Shown here: one piece after another, positions 8,151 through 14,051 of the stretch
Layout of the letters: every line of letters begins with the position of its first letter
Position numbering within the stretch: position 1 is the first letter of the stretch
DNA from: Oscillospiraceae bacterium UBA4632
Lineage (GTDB): Bacteria > Bacillota > Clostridia > Oscillospirales > Oscillospiraceae
DNA: 15,160 nucleotides
Direction of reading: 5' to 3'
Assembly (NCBI GenBank): GCA_002405995.1
Contig: DHMW01000007.1
Location: 1,128-16,287, forward strand
The notes under the pieces: model-generated
Told to the model about the DNA's origin: nothing
Databases searched by the model: none
What the model saw: the letters and a program-made list of their open reading frames with translations, nothing else
Translations under genes and position numbers: made by a program

Positions 8151-8184
8151 AAAAAATTAAGCCATGATTTCCATCATGACTTAA
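8151..8184 (-). terminator. Terminator of the lysine-riboswitch expression platform
   Basis: In transcript sense, TTAAGTCATGAT (8184-8173) pairs with ATCATGGCTTAA (8168-8157) around loop GGAA: 12 bp with one G-U, followed by six T (8156-8151). It lies in the leader, 34 bases upstream of the transporter start, so it is a regulated attenuator and not a gene-end terminator. Confidence 0.9.
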
Positions 8185-8235
8185 CACAACATCAGGACCC
8201 GTAAACAAATGAGATCTACATGGGAGCATCCTGCG

Positions 8236-8412
8236 CTCATCATGACAGCACTCCGTCCTTGCGGACGACAGTCCGGCGGGTATTCCCCGACGGCCCAGGC
8301 ATTTATCAGCCAGGGAGCTGATAAACCCTTCGGCGGCATCCCCTTTCGCTCTCCGGTCCTCTGCCGGTCGCTGAGAGCTACTGTTGTCAGCCGCGCCTCT
8401 ATCAAGACTTAT
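8236..8412 (-). ncRNA. Lysine riboswitch (L box) aptamer
   Basis: Read on the minus strand this leader shows the conserved core in the right order: GATAGAGGCGCG (8403-8392), AGTAGCTCTC, GAGAGCGAAAGGGG, CCGCCGAAGG (8336-8327), a 9-bp P4 helix TTTATCAGC/GCTGATAAA (8325-8302), GCCGTCGGGGAATACCC (to 8278), ACTGTC, and a small GTCC-GCAA-GGAC helix followed by GGAGTGCTGTC. The P1 strands are about 8412-8399 and 8250-8236. The RNA binds lysine as it is transcribed and then favours the downstream terminator, switching the transporter off when lysine is plentiful. Identification rests on motif order and spacing compared with known L-box sequences. Confidence 0.95.
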
Positions 8413-8424
8413 GAAATTGTTTGC

Positions 8425-8452
8425 AGTATACATCATTTTCCGCGCATGTCAA
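8425..8452 (-). promoter_or_regulatory. Promoter of the riboswitch-transporter unit
   Basis: On the minus strand a perfect TTGACA (8447-8452), a 16-bp spacer and TATACT (8425-8430). Transcription would start near 8418, just before the aptamer, consistent with control mainly at the attenuation step. Confidence 0.85.
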
Positions 8453-8554
8453 GCGGAAAATGGGATCTTTTTGGGCATTTCAGGAAATTTTATGCGAAAT
8501 CATCGCAAACGGGCGGGCCGCTGCGCGAGATTTGTGAAAATGGGAGAGGGAAGG

Positions 8555-9688
8555 TCACGCCCCGCAGAACGCCGCGGCGAGCAGGCGGCAGAACAGCTGG
8601 CCCCACGTGAGGCGCGCGACGCTTTCACCCGCGAGCAGCGGCAGCGACGCGACGGACGCGCCGCCTGCGTCGAAGATGTCGAGCGTGCCGAGGCTTTCGC
8701 CCGCCTCCACCGGCGCTTCGACGCTCTCCGGCAGCGTGACGGACTGGGCCAGGCCGTTTGCGCGGTTCTTTTCAAGGAGGAGGGCGTTGTCCGGCGTCAA
8801 CACGGTCTGCACCGTGCGCTGCGCGCCGAGCACCACAGGCAGGGCGGGGAGGGGCGCTTCCGGCGCGGCGGTCACGAGCGCGTAGTTGGCAAAGCCGTAG
8901 GAAAGCAGCGCCTTGGCGTCAGAAAAGCGGGCGTCGCTCGTGCTGCCGCCGAGCACTACGGCGATCAGCTCCATGCCGTCCCGCTCCGCCGTGGCGCTGA
9001 TGCAGTATTTGGCAGAGCTGGTCGAGCCGGTCTTGAGGCCTGTCGCGCCCTCGTAAAAGCGGATGAGCTTGTTCGTGTTGACGAGCATGGACGCTCCGTC
9101 CCGCAGTGAGTCCATCCAGATCGTCGTAAAGCGGCGGATATCGGGATGGTGCAGGATCAGCTCGCGCGACATCAGCGCGATATCGTAGGCGGAGGTGACG
9201 TGCCCGTCGGCGGGCAGCCCCGTACAGTTGACAAAGTGCGTGTCGTTCATGCCGAGCTGCCGCGCGCGCTCGTTCATGCGCGCGACGAACGCCTCCTCGC
9301 TGCCTGCCAGGTGCTCGCCGAGCGCCACGGCGGCGTCGTTGCCGGACACGACGCACACCGCCTTGATGAGATCCTCCACGCGCAGCTGCTCGCCCTCCCT
9401 GAGCCAGATCTGGCTGCCGCCCATCGAGGCGGCGTGGGCGGAGCCGGTGACGGTGTCATCGTATGAGAGCGCGCCGGAGTCGATCGCCTCCATCGTCAGC
9501 AGCAGCGTCATCACCTTGGTAACGCTGGCCGGCTCGCGCGGCGTGTGCTCGCCTTTGGCGTAGAGCACCGTGCCGGTCTGCTTTTCCATCAAAAGGGTGG
9601 AGGGAGCGTCGAGCGCAAGCTCTTCGGCGCGCGCGGGGACGCTCAGAAGCATGCAGAGCAGCAGAAAAAGCGGAAGGATTCGTTTCAT
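8555..9688 (-). CDS. Secreted D-alanyl-D-alanine carboxypeptidase (peptidase S11, DacF-type)
   Basis: 377 residues. It trims the terminal D-Ala from peptidoglycan pentapeptides outside the membrane. The signal peptide covers 1-21 (MKRILPLFLLLCMLLSVPARA, cleavage before EEL). The three penicillin-binding motifs are intact: SVTK (55-58) with nucleophile Ser55, SGN (115-117) and KTG (219-221). A PBP5-like C-terminal beta domain (about 265-350) and a C-terminal amphipathic segment that could hold it to the membrane complete the normal architecture. AAGGAG (9696-9701) at 7-base spacing supports ATG 9688; an in-frame upstream ATG would push the signal peptide inward. I see no clear promoter or strong terminator of its own. 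Which dac paralogue it is cannot be settled here. Confidence 0.93.
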   Translation of the reverse strand: MKRILPLFLLLCMLLSVPARAEELALDAPSTLLMEKQTGTVLYAKGEHTPREPASVTKVMTLLLTMEAIDSGALSYDDTVTGSAHAASMGGSQIWLREGEQLRVEDLIKAVCVVSGNDAAVALGEHLAGSEEAFVARMNERARQLGMNDTHFVNCTGLPADGHVTSAYDIALMSRELILHHPDIRRFTTIWMDSLRDGASMLVNTNKLIRFYEGATGLKTGSTSSAKYCISATAERDGMELIAVVLGGSTSDARFSDAKALLSYGFANYALVTAAPEAPLPALPVVLGAQRTVQTVLTPDNALLLEKNRANGLAQSVTLPESVEAPVEAGESLGTLDIFDAGGASVASLPLLAGESVARLTWGQLFCRLLAAAFCGA

Positions 9689-9754
9689 GGCAAGGCTCCT
9701 TTCCCTGTTTGCACAAGGATATGAAAGAATTTTTGCCAGCATGAATATTTCGCC

Positions 9755-9783
9755 TTGAAATGACAGAAAAGATGTGATATACT
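9755..9783 (+). promoter_or_regulatory. Promoter of tRNA-Gly
   Basis: TTGAAA (9755-9760), a 17-bp spacer and TATACT (9778-9783) with extended -10 TGTGATATACT. The tRNA begins 12 bases after the -10, so the 5' leader is only a few bases long. Confidence 0.8.
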
Positions 9784-9794
9784 CATTTCCGTTC

Positions 9795-9868
9795 GCAGGG
9801 TTGGTATATCGGTATTACAGCGGCTTCCCAAGCCGTTAAGGCGGGTTCGACTCCCGTACCCTGCTCCA
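9795..9868 (+). tRNA. tRNA-Gly (anticodon CCC)
   Basis: A 74-base cloverleaf with genome-encoded CCA. Acceptor strands GCAGGGT (9795-9801) and ACCCTGC (9858-9864) pair perfectly, with discriminator T. The anticodon stem GCGGC/GCCGT encloses loop TTCCCAA with anticodon CCC at 9827-9829, which reads GGG. The T arm is GCGGGTTCGACTCCCGT. It is a single tRNA with its own promoter and terminator. Confidence 0.95.
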
Positions 9869-9905
9869 AAAAAAGTCCACGACGAAAGTCGTGGACTTTT
9901 TTTGG
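9866..9905 (+). terminator. Rho-independent terminator of tRNA-Gly
   Basis: AGTCCACGAC (9874-9883), loop GAAA, GTCGTGGACT (9888-9897), ending in seven T (9897-9903). The A-tract before it makes the whole 9866-9905 an 18-bp-arm palindrome that borrows the CCA end of the tRNA. Confidence 0.92.
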
Positions 9906-10000
9906 CCTCGACGCGGCGGAGCGCGTCTCGGCTTGATTCAAATTATTTAACGGCGGAAGTGAATTCCGCCTATAACAATTCTCCGCTGCGCTGCGAATTG
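9904..10000. repeat. 97-bp direct repeat, copy A
   Basis: This segment recurs at 10082-10178 with three substitutions (9961 G/A, 9974 A/C and 9986 T/C, copy A/copy B). It contains three nested inverted repeats: GACGCG/CGCGTC (9910-9927), GGCGGAA-GTGAA-TTCCGCC (9952-9970) and CAATTC/GAATTG (9976-10000). It is non-coding and starts within the terminal palindrome of the tRNA terminator. Confidence 0.9.
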
Positions 10001-10001
10001 A

Positions 10002-10063
10002 CGCGCGACTCCGCGCGGGGATTCCGTGGGATATTAAAATGCTCGGGCGAAGTGAATTCGCCC
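10002..10063. other. Spacer between repeat copies with two further hairpins
   Basis: CGCGCG-ACTC-CGCGCG (10002-10017) and GGGCGAA-GTGAA-TTCGCCC (10045-10063) are perfect hairpins. The second has the same five-base loop as the hairpin inside the 97-bp repeat, but different paired stem bases. No gene is seen. Confidence 0.75.
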
Positions 10064-10081
10064 TGCGCAAAAGCGCCGGGG

Positions 10082-10178
10082 GGCCTCGACGCGGCGGAGC
10101 GCGTCTCGGCTTGATTCAAATTATTTAACGGCGGAAGTAAATTCCGCCTATCACAATTCTCCGCCGCGCTGCGAATTG
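10082..10178. repeat. 97-bp direct repeat, copy B
   Basis: 94 of 97 bases match copy A, offset 178 bases. The change at 10139 falls in the loop of the central hairpin (GTGAA to GTAAA), and the other two also leave the inverted-repeat arms paired. It ends 23 bases before the deacetylase stop codon, so it lies in or near that gene's 3' untranslated region. Confidence 0.9.
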
Positions 10179-10201
10179 GCACGCATTGTCCCGCCGCAGG
10201 C

Positions 10202-10987
10202 TCAGCGGACGTATTCGCTGGCGCCGTACCGGTCGTTCACGTTGCAGCGGGGCAGGCGGTAATAGGACTCGCCCAGGTGCGCGCGGCCGTAAACGCCCGA
10301 GAGCGTAACAGAAAAATGCTCGCGCAGGAACGGCTCCGCCCAGTCGTCCATATCGCCGAGGGGGTAGGTAAAGGTCGTGACGGTCTGCCCTGTCTCGACC
10401 TCGATGCGCTCGATGCTCGTCTCAAGGTCGGGGAACACGCGCGCGCCGTACTCCGCCTCCGTCTCGCCGTCCATGCGGTTGATGCCCAGCACCTCCTCGC
10501 GGATGTGATAGTCGTTCGTGTGGGAGGCGAGCTCGACAAGACCGCTCGCCGCCATCTCGCGGCACTGCTCCCAGCTGAGGAAGCCGGGCTTTCCCGCGTC
10601 GATGCGCGCGGTGATCAGCGAAATGGTCGCCTTTGCGCCGTATTCCTGCAAAATGGGGTAGGCGAGGGTGTAATTGCTGGCATAGCCGTCGTCAAAGGTG
10701 AGCAGCACGGGCTTTTCCGGCAGAGGGCTGCCATCGTCGCACCGGCCTGCGGCCAGCTCGCGCGGGAGGATGGTGGTGTAGCCGTGATCGCGCAGCCAGT
10801 CGAGGTCGCGGCGCAGTGCGTCCGTGGTCATGGTGTAATCGGTGGTCTTGGCGGGGTCGTCGGTAAAGTCATGATACTCGAGCACCGTGAAGCGGCCCTT
10901 CGCGTCGTACAGCTGCCAGAGCAGCGCGCCGGTCAGCGCGAGCAGCAGCGCAAGCGCCGGCACGGCCAGCAGTTTTCTTTTCTTCAT
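10202..10987 (-). CDS. Membrane-anchored polysaccharide deacetylase (NodB-fold)
   Basis: 261 residues. It would remove acetyl groups from an extracellular polysaccharide such as peptidoglycan or poly-N-acetylglucosamine. A basic N-terminus and one hydrophobic segment (6-25, no clear cleavage site) suggest a signal anchor. NodB motifs: EYHDF (37-41), TFDDGY (97-102; catalytic and metal Asp99/Asp100), SHTNDYH (155-161) supplying the metal histidines, and TFTYPLGD (205-212). The two histidines are five apart, as in the SHTYDLH-type subfamily, not four as in the classic HSxxHP form. The start at 10987 is chosen because it exposes the signal segment. The nearest ribosome site, AAAGGA, is rather distant (12 bases). 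It shares its upstream region with the divergent SDR gene. Confidence 0.9.
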   Translation of the reverse strand: MKKRKLLAVPALALLLALTGALLWQLYDAKGRFTVLEYHDFTDDPAKTTDYTMTTDALRRDLDWLRDHGYTTILPRELAAGRCDDGSPLPEKPVLLTFDDGYASNYTLAYPILQEYGAKATISLITARIDAGKPGFLSWEQCREMAASGLVELASHTNDYHIREEVLGINRMDGETEAEYGARVFPDLETSIERIEVETGQTVTTFTYPLGDMDDWAEPFLREHFSVTLSGVYGRAHLGESYYRLPRCNVNDRYGASEYVR

Positions 10988-11027
10988 GATGGATCGTCAT
11001 CCTTTCTCTGTCCTCGCTCCCCGCAAG

Positions 11028-11043
11028 CTCTAATTCGTTAGAG
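11028..11043. other. Small hairpin in the deacetylase leader
   Basis: CTCTAA-TTCG-TTAGAG is a perfect 6-bp inverted repeat located 41 bases upstream of the deacetylase start. It lies between the start codon and possible minus-strand promoter elements (a TTGACA at 11074-11079 and a TATACT at 11100-11105, neither with a good partner). It has no U-tract. Confidence 0.4.
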
Positions 11044-11157
11044 TGCATATGCGCTGACAGCTCGGAGCCGGATTGTCAAGCCGCGGGAGCCTGCACAGCA
11101 GTATAGACGCAGCCGGAGCGAAAAAGTTCCGCCCGTTTGAAAAACTGCGGCGAGGGA

Positions 11158-11196
11158 TCTCCGCCGCTTGCTTTTCCGGCGGAGACCCTCTATAAT
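11158..11196 (+). promoter_or_regulatory. Promoter of the SDR gene with an embedded inverted repeat
   Basis: TTGCTT (11168-11173), a 17-bp spacer and perfect TATAAT (11191-11196). A 9-bp perfect inverted repeat TCTCCGCCG (11158-11166) / CGGCGGAGA (11177-11185) brackets the -35 element. It is a good candidate operator, though no regulator is identified. Confidence 0.75.
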
Positions 11197-11226
11197 AGCG
11201 GTATTGAAAAACAGCGGAGGGCAACG

Positions 11227-11961
11227 ATGAGAAAGGTCGCATTGGTCACGGGCGCATCCCGCGGCATCGGGCGCGCGGTCGCGTATCAGCTGGCGCAGGA
11301 CGGCTATGCCGTGTGCGTCAATTACTATGAGCGGAAGGACAAGGCGGATGAGCTTGTCTCCCTGCTGCGCGGAGAGGGGCACGACGCCATCGCCGTGCAG
11401 GCGGACGTGTCGGTGCGCGAAGAGGTGAACGCCATGGCCGCGCGGTGCGCGCGTGAGCTTGGACCGGTCACGCTGCTGGTGAACAACGCGGGCGTGGCGG
11501 GCCAGGCGCTGTTTCAGGACGTGACGGATGAGCTGTGGGACCGCTACTTCGGCGTGAATCTCTGCGGCGCGCGCAACACCATTCAGGCGGTGCTGCCGGG
11601 AATGCTGCACGAAAAGCGCGGCTGCATCGTCAACGTTTCCTCCATCTGGGGCCAGCACGGCGCCTCGTGCGAGGTGGTCTATTCCTGCACGAAGCACGCC
11701 CTCATCGGACTGACGCGCTCGCTCGCCATGGAGCTGGCGCCCAGCGGCATCCGCGTCAACTGCGTTGCCCCCGGTGTGATCGATACCGACATGGTCCGCG
11801 TGCTGGGCGAGGAAACGCTCAGGGATCTTGCCGAACAGACGCCGCTCGGCCGCCTCGGAAGGCCCGAGGACATCGCCGCGGCGGTCGCGTATCTTGCGTC
11901 TGACAAAGCGTCGTTCGTCACGGGTCAGGTGCTCGCGGTGGACGGGGCGTTCCTGCTCTGA
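11227..11961 (+). CDS. Short-chain dehydrogenase, probably EF-P 5-aminopentanone reductase (FabG-like)
   Basis: 244 residues. A classical SDR: NAD(P)-binding TGASRGIG (8-15), NNAG (86-89), and catalytic Asn111, Ser139, Tyr152 and Lys156. The segment SSIWG..GASCEVVYS (138-153) followed by GIRVNCVAPGVIDTDM resembles the YmfI-type subfamily, which in Bacillus reduces the 5-aminopentanone group on elongation factor P. The generic FabG 3-oxoacyl-ACP reductases usually have a different segment here. This is my reading of the motif, and FabG remains the alternative. No fab or efp genes lie beside it. GGAGGG (11216-11221) is 5 bases before ATG. It is monocistronic and ends one base from the convergent dut gene, with no terminator between. 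Confidence 0.85.
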   Translation: MRKVALVTGASRGIGRAVAYQLAQDGYAVCVNYYERKDKADELVSLLRGEGHDAIAVQADVSVREEVNAMAARCARELGPVTLLVNNAGVAGQALFQDVTDELWDRYFGVNLCGARNTIQAVLPGMLHEKRGCIVNVSSIWGQHGASCEVVYSCTKHALIGLTRSLAMELAPSGIRVNCVAPGVIDTDMVRVLGEETLRDLAEQTPLGRLGRPEDIAAAVAYLASDKASFVTGQVLAVDGAFLL

Positions 11962-11962
11962 G

Positions 11963-12406
11963 TCAGCGCCCGGTGCTGCCGAAGCCGCCTTCGCCGCGCG
12001 CGGTGCCGGGCAGCTCGTCGGTCTCTTCAAATTCCATCGGCAAAAACGGCAGCAGCACGAGCTGGGCGATGCGGTCGCCATGGCGGACGGTGCGCTCCTC
12101 CCCGCTGTCGTTGTGCAGGGCGACCATGCACTCGCCGCGGTAGTCACTGTCGATCACGCCCGTGCAGTTTGCCGGGCGCAGCCCCTGCCTGCTGGCAAGC
12201 CCGCTGCGGGCAAAGACCGCGCCGAACGTGCCCTCCGGCAGGGCGAAGGACAGCCCCGTGTGAAGCAGAACGGTGTGATGCGGGGGGATGACGACGGCGG
12301 CGTCGCCGTCGAGGCAGGCATGCAGGTCGTAGCCTGCGGAGCATGCGGAGCCGCGCGCGGGAAGCTGCGCGTCCGCACGGAGCTTTTTGATCTGAATGGC
12401 AGCCAT
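11963..12406 (-). CDS. dut: dUTP diphosphatase (dUTPase)
   Basis: 147 residues, the standard trimeric dUTPase length. It hydrolyses dUTP to dUMP and pyrophosphate, keeping uracil out of DNA and supplying thymidylate synthesis. All five motifs are present: SAGYDL (23-28), ARSGLA (66-71), GVIDSDYRGE (83-92) with catalytic Asp86 and base-stacking Tyr89, GDRIAQLV (110-117) and the C-terminal P-loop-like RGEGGFGSTGR (137-147). AGGAGG (12413-12418) lies 6 bases before ATG 12406. It has its own promoter and is convergent with the SDR gene at a one-base gap. Confidence 0.97.
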   Translation of the reverse strand: MAAIQIKKLRADAQLPARGSACSAGYDLHACLDGDAAVVIPPHHTVLLHTGLSFALPEGTFGAVFARSGLASRQGLRPANCTGVIDSDYRGECMVALHNDSGEERTVRHGDRIAQLVLLPFLPMEFEETDELPGTARGEGGFGSTGR

Positions 12407-12435
12407 TGGGAGCCTCCTTACAATCGGATGCTCCC

Positions 12436-12464
12436 ATTATAAGACCGCTGCGCGGCAAAAGCAA
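12436..12464 (-). promoter_or_regulatory. Promoter of dut
   Basis: On the minus strand TTGCTT (12459-12464), a 17-bp spacer and TATAAT (12436-12441), 30 bases before the start codon. The hexamers and spacing are the same as in the SDR promoter. Confidence 0.85.
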
Positions 12465-12511
12465 GAAAAGCGTTTCTGACAGGAAATGGCAGCGGAAAGA
12501 GAATTTTGTCC

Positions 12512-12540
12512 TTGCAAAACGGACAGGCTTCTGCTATTAT
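12512..12540 (+). promoter_or_regulatory. Promoter of the 12609 membrane-protein gene
   Basis: TTGCAA (12512-12517), a 17-bp spacer and TATTAT (12535-12540) with extended TGC. The leader is about 60 bases and contains a hairpin TCTCCG (12555-12560) / CGGAGA (12565-12570). Confidence 0.75.
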
Positions 12541-12608
12541 ACTATGATGTAGTGTCTCCGCCCGCGGAGAGCATGGAATACGATACCCTTTTCTGGAGGT
12601 TCGGATAG

Positions 12609-13382
12609 ATGGCAAAGAACAACAAGCGTGCAGAGCGTATGGCGAAGAGCGACCGAAACGTCAACCGTGCAATGATCCTGCTGATGGCCGGGCTGATCGC
12701 GGAATGCTACCTGCTGATGGTGAACAATTACTTCGTCAAGGGCGCTGTGGGGCAGGTCCTGGCGATGATGACCGTCTTGAAGGTCCTCGGCATCGCCGGA
12801 GCGGCGCTGTTCGGTGCGGGACTCGTGCTGTGGTTCATGCGGAAGAAATGGACGCGCTTTGCGCCCGCCGCGCCGTGGCTTTTAAGCATTGGCTTCTTTT
12901 TTGCCGTGTCGTCTCAGCTGATGATCAGAATTTACCCGCAGGGCACGACCGTGATGTGCGTGCTCGTGCCGGTGGCGATGCTGCTGGGTATTATCTTCCT
13001 GCTCTACCCGCGCGAGTTTTCCGTGCAGGCGCTGGCGCTGGCCGCCGCGCTCATGGCGCTCTACCTTATCCACCGCGGCAGCGGAACGGAGAGTTGGGGC
13101 GGCATCGTGACCGGATGCAGCATCTTTGCCGCCTGCGCCGTGGCGGCGCTTGTGATCGCCGTGACGAAGGCACGCGGGAACGACGGCAGGCTGGAAAAGC
13201 TCGGCAATGTGCGGATCGTCTCCTCCGGCGCGGACTATAAGCTGACCTATGCGGTGCTGGGCGTCTGCCTTGTTGTGATCGCTGCGGCGCTGCTGGCCGC
13301 AGCCATTGCCTACTATGCGCTCTGGGCGCTGGCGATCGTCACGTTCCTGCTCGCGGTCTACTACACCGTGAAGATGATGTAA
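12609..13382 (+). CDS. Hypothetical eight-helix membrane protein
   Basis: 257 residues; family not recognised. A basic, soluble N-terminal stub (MAKNNKRAERMAKSDRNVNR, 1-20) is followed by about eight hydrophobic segments near 20-39, 57-77, 87-105, 113-133, 138-153, 165-185, 212-232 and 234-254. The 186-211 stretch (KARGNDGRLEKLGNVRIVSS) is the main charged loop. There are no nucleotide-binding, protease or transporter signatures that I can name. GGAGGT (12595-12600) at 8-base spacing supports the start. The gene has its own extended -10 promoter and a strong terminator, so it is a one-gene unit, divergent from dut and convergent with recR. It is probably an integral cytoplasmic-membrane protein; function unknown. 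Confidence 0.85.
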   Translation: MAKNNKRAERMAKSDRNVNRAMILLMAGLIAECYLLMVNNYFVKGAVGQVLAMMTVLKVLGIAGAALFGAGLVLWFMRKKWTRFAPAAPWLLSIGFFFAVSSQLMIRIYPQGTTVMCVLVPVAMLLGIIFLLYPREFSVQALALAAALMALYLIHRGSGTESWGGIVTGCSIFAACAVAALVIAVTKARGNDGRLEKLGNVRIVSSGADYKLTYAVLGVCLVVIAAALLAAAIAYYALWALAIVTFLLAVYYTVKMM

Positions 13383-13407
13383 GATATCGTAGGAATCGAA
13401 TAGAAGG

Positions 13408-13443
13408 GAAGGGCGGGTCCTCCGGACCCGCCCTTCTTTTTTT
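13408..13443 (+). terminator. Rho-independent terminator of the 12609 gene
   Basis: A perfect 13-bp stem (13408-13420 with 13424-13436), loop TCC, followed by seven T (13437-13443). Its U-tract favours the plus strand. On the minus strand it lies just beyond the recR stop but lacks a U-tract, so it may only slow recR transcripts. Confidence 0.93.
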
Positions 13444-13447
13444 GCTG

Positions 13448-14047
13448 TCAGATGTCTCTGCGTCCCTCCAGCGCGCGCATGAGCGTGGCGTCGTCGGCGA
13501 ACTCGAGGTGCCCGCCGACGGGGATGCCGTAGGCAAGGCGCGTGACGCGCACGCCGAACGGGCGCAGAAGGCGCGCGAGGTACATCGCCGTCGCCTCGCC
13601 CTCCGTGTCGGGGTTCGTGGCCATGATGACCTCCTCCACGCCGCCCTGTGACACGCGGTCTAAAAGCGGCCTGATCTCAAGGTCGTCCGGCCCCACGTGG
13701 TTCATCGGCGAGATGACGCCGTGCAGCACATGGTAGCGCCCGTTATATTCGCGCGCGCGCTCGATGGCGACCACGTCGCGCGGGTCGGCGACGACGCAGA
13801 TGACGTGCTCATCGCGTTTGGGAGACGAGCAGATAGGGCATAAGCCTCCGTCCGTCAGGTTGCGGCAGACGGGGCAGAACGTGACGGTGCGCTTGGCATC
13901 CATGATCGCATCGGCAAAGGCTCTCGCCTCCTCCTCCGGCAGGCTCAGCACGAAAAAAGCAAGGCGCTGCGCGCTTTTGCTGCCGATGCCGGGCAGGCGC
14001 GCAAACTGCTCCACAAGCTTTTCCAGCGCTGCGGGAAAATACTCCAT
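13448..14047 (-). CDS. recR: Recombination mediator RecR
   Basis: 199 residues, full length. RecR acts with RecO (and RecF) to load RecA on SSB-coated single-stranded DNA in gap repair. In order: the helix-hairpin-helix LPGIGSKSAQRLAF (18-31), a C4 zinc finger with Cys58, Cys61, Cys70 and Cys73, the Toprim domain (about 81-175) with ATNPDTEGEAT (143-153), and the C-terminal YGIPVGGHLEFAD (173-185). AGAGG (14056-14060) lies 8 bases before ATG 14047. It starts 4 bases after the rpe stop, so the two are co-transcribed. In most Firmicutes recR follows dnaX and ybaB; that context is absent here. Confidence 0.97.
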   Translation of the reverse strand: MEYFPAALEKLVEQFARLPGIGSKSAQRLAFFVLSLPEEEARAFADAIMDAKRTVTFCPVCRNLTDGGLCPICSSPKRDEHVICVVADPRDVVAIERAREYNGRYHVLHGVISPMNHVGPDDLEIRPLLDRVSQGGVEEVIMATNPDTEGEATAMYLARLLRPFGVRVTRLAYGIPVGGHLEFADDATLMRALEGRRDI

Positions 14048-14051
14048 GGGT

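Noticed and set aside
5345..8152. A 935-codon open frame on the plus strand across the lipoprotein, PfkB and NhaC region
   Set aside because: It is antisense to three genes with clear motifs and ribosome sites. Its product is a low-complexity Gly/Asp/His/Arg mixture, as expected from the opposite strand of GC-rich coding DNA.
8209..8610. Plus-strand frames over 8209-8610
   Set aside because: They translate the antisense of the lysine riboswitch and its promoter, which explain the conservation-like structure better.
9904..10178. Possible CRISPR array
   Set aside because: There are only two copies of a 97-bp unit, with a single spacer that itself carries related hairpins, and no cas genes.
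9783..10182. Minus-strand frames through the tRNA and repeat block
   Set aside because: One is antisense tRNA-Gly and both translate the 97-bp repeat; their similarity comes from the duplicated DNA, not from shared protein function.
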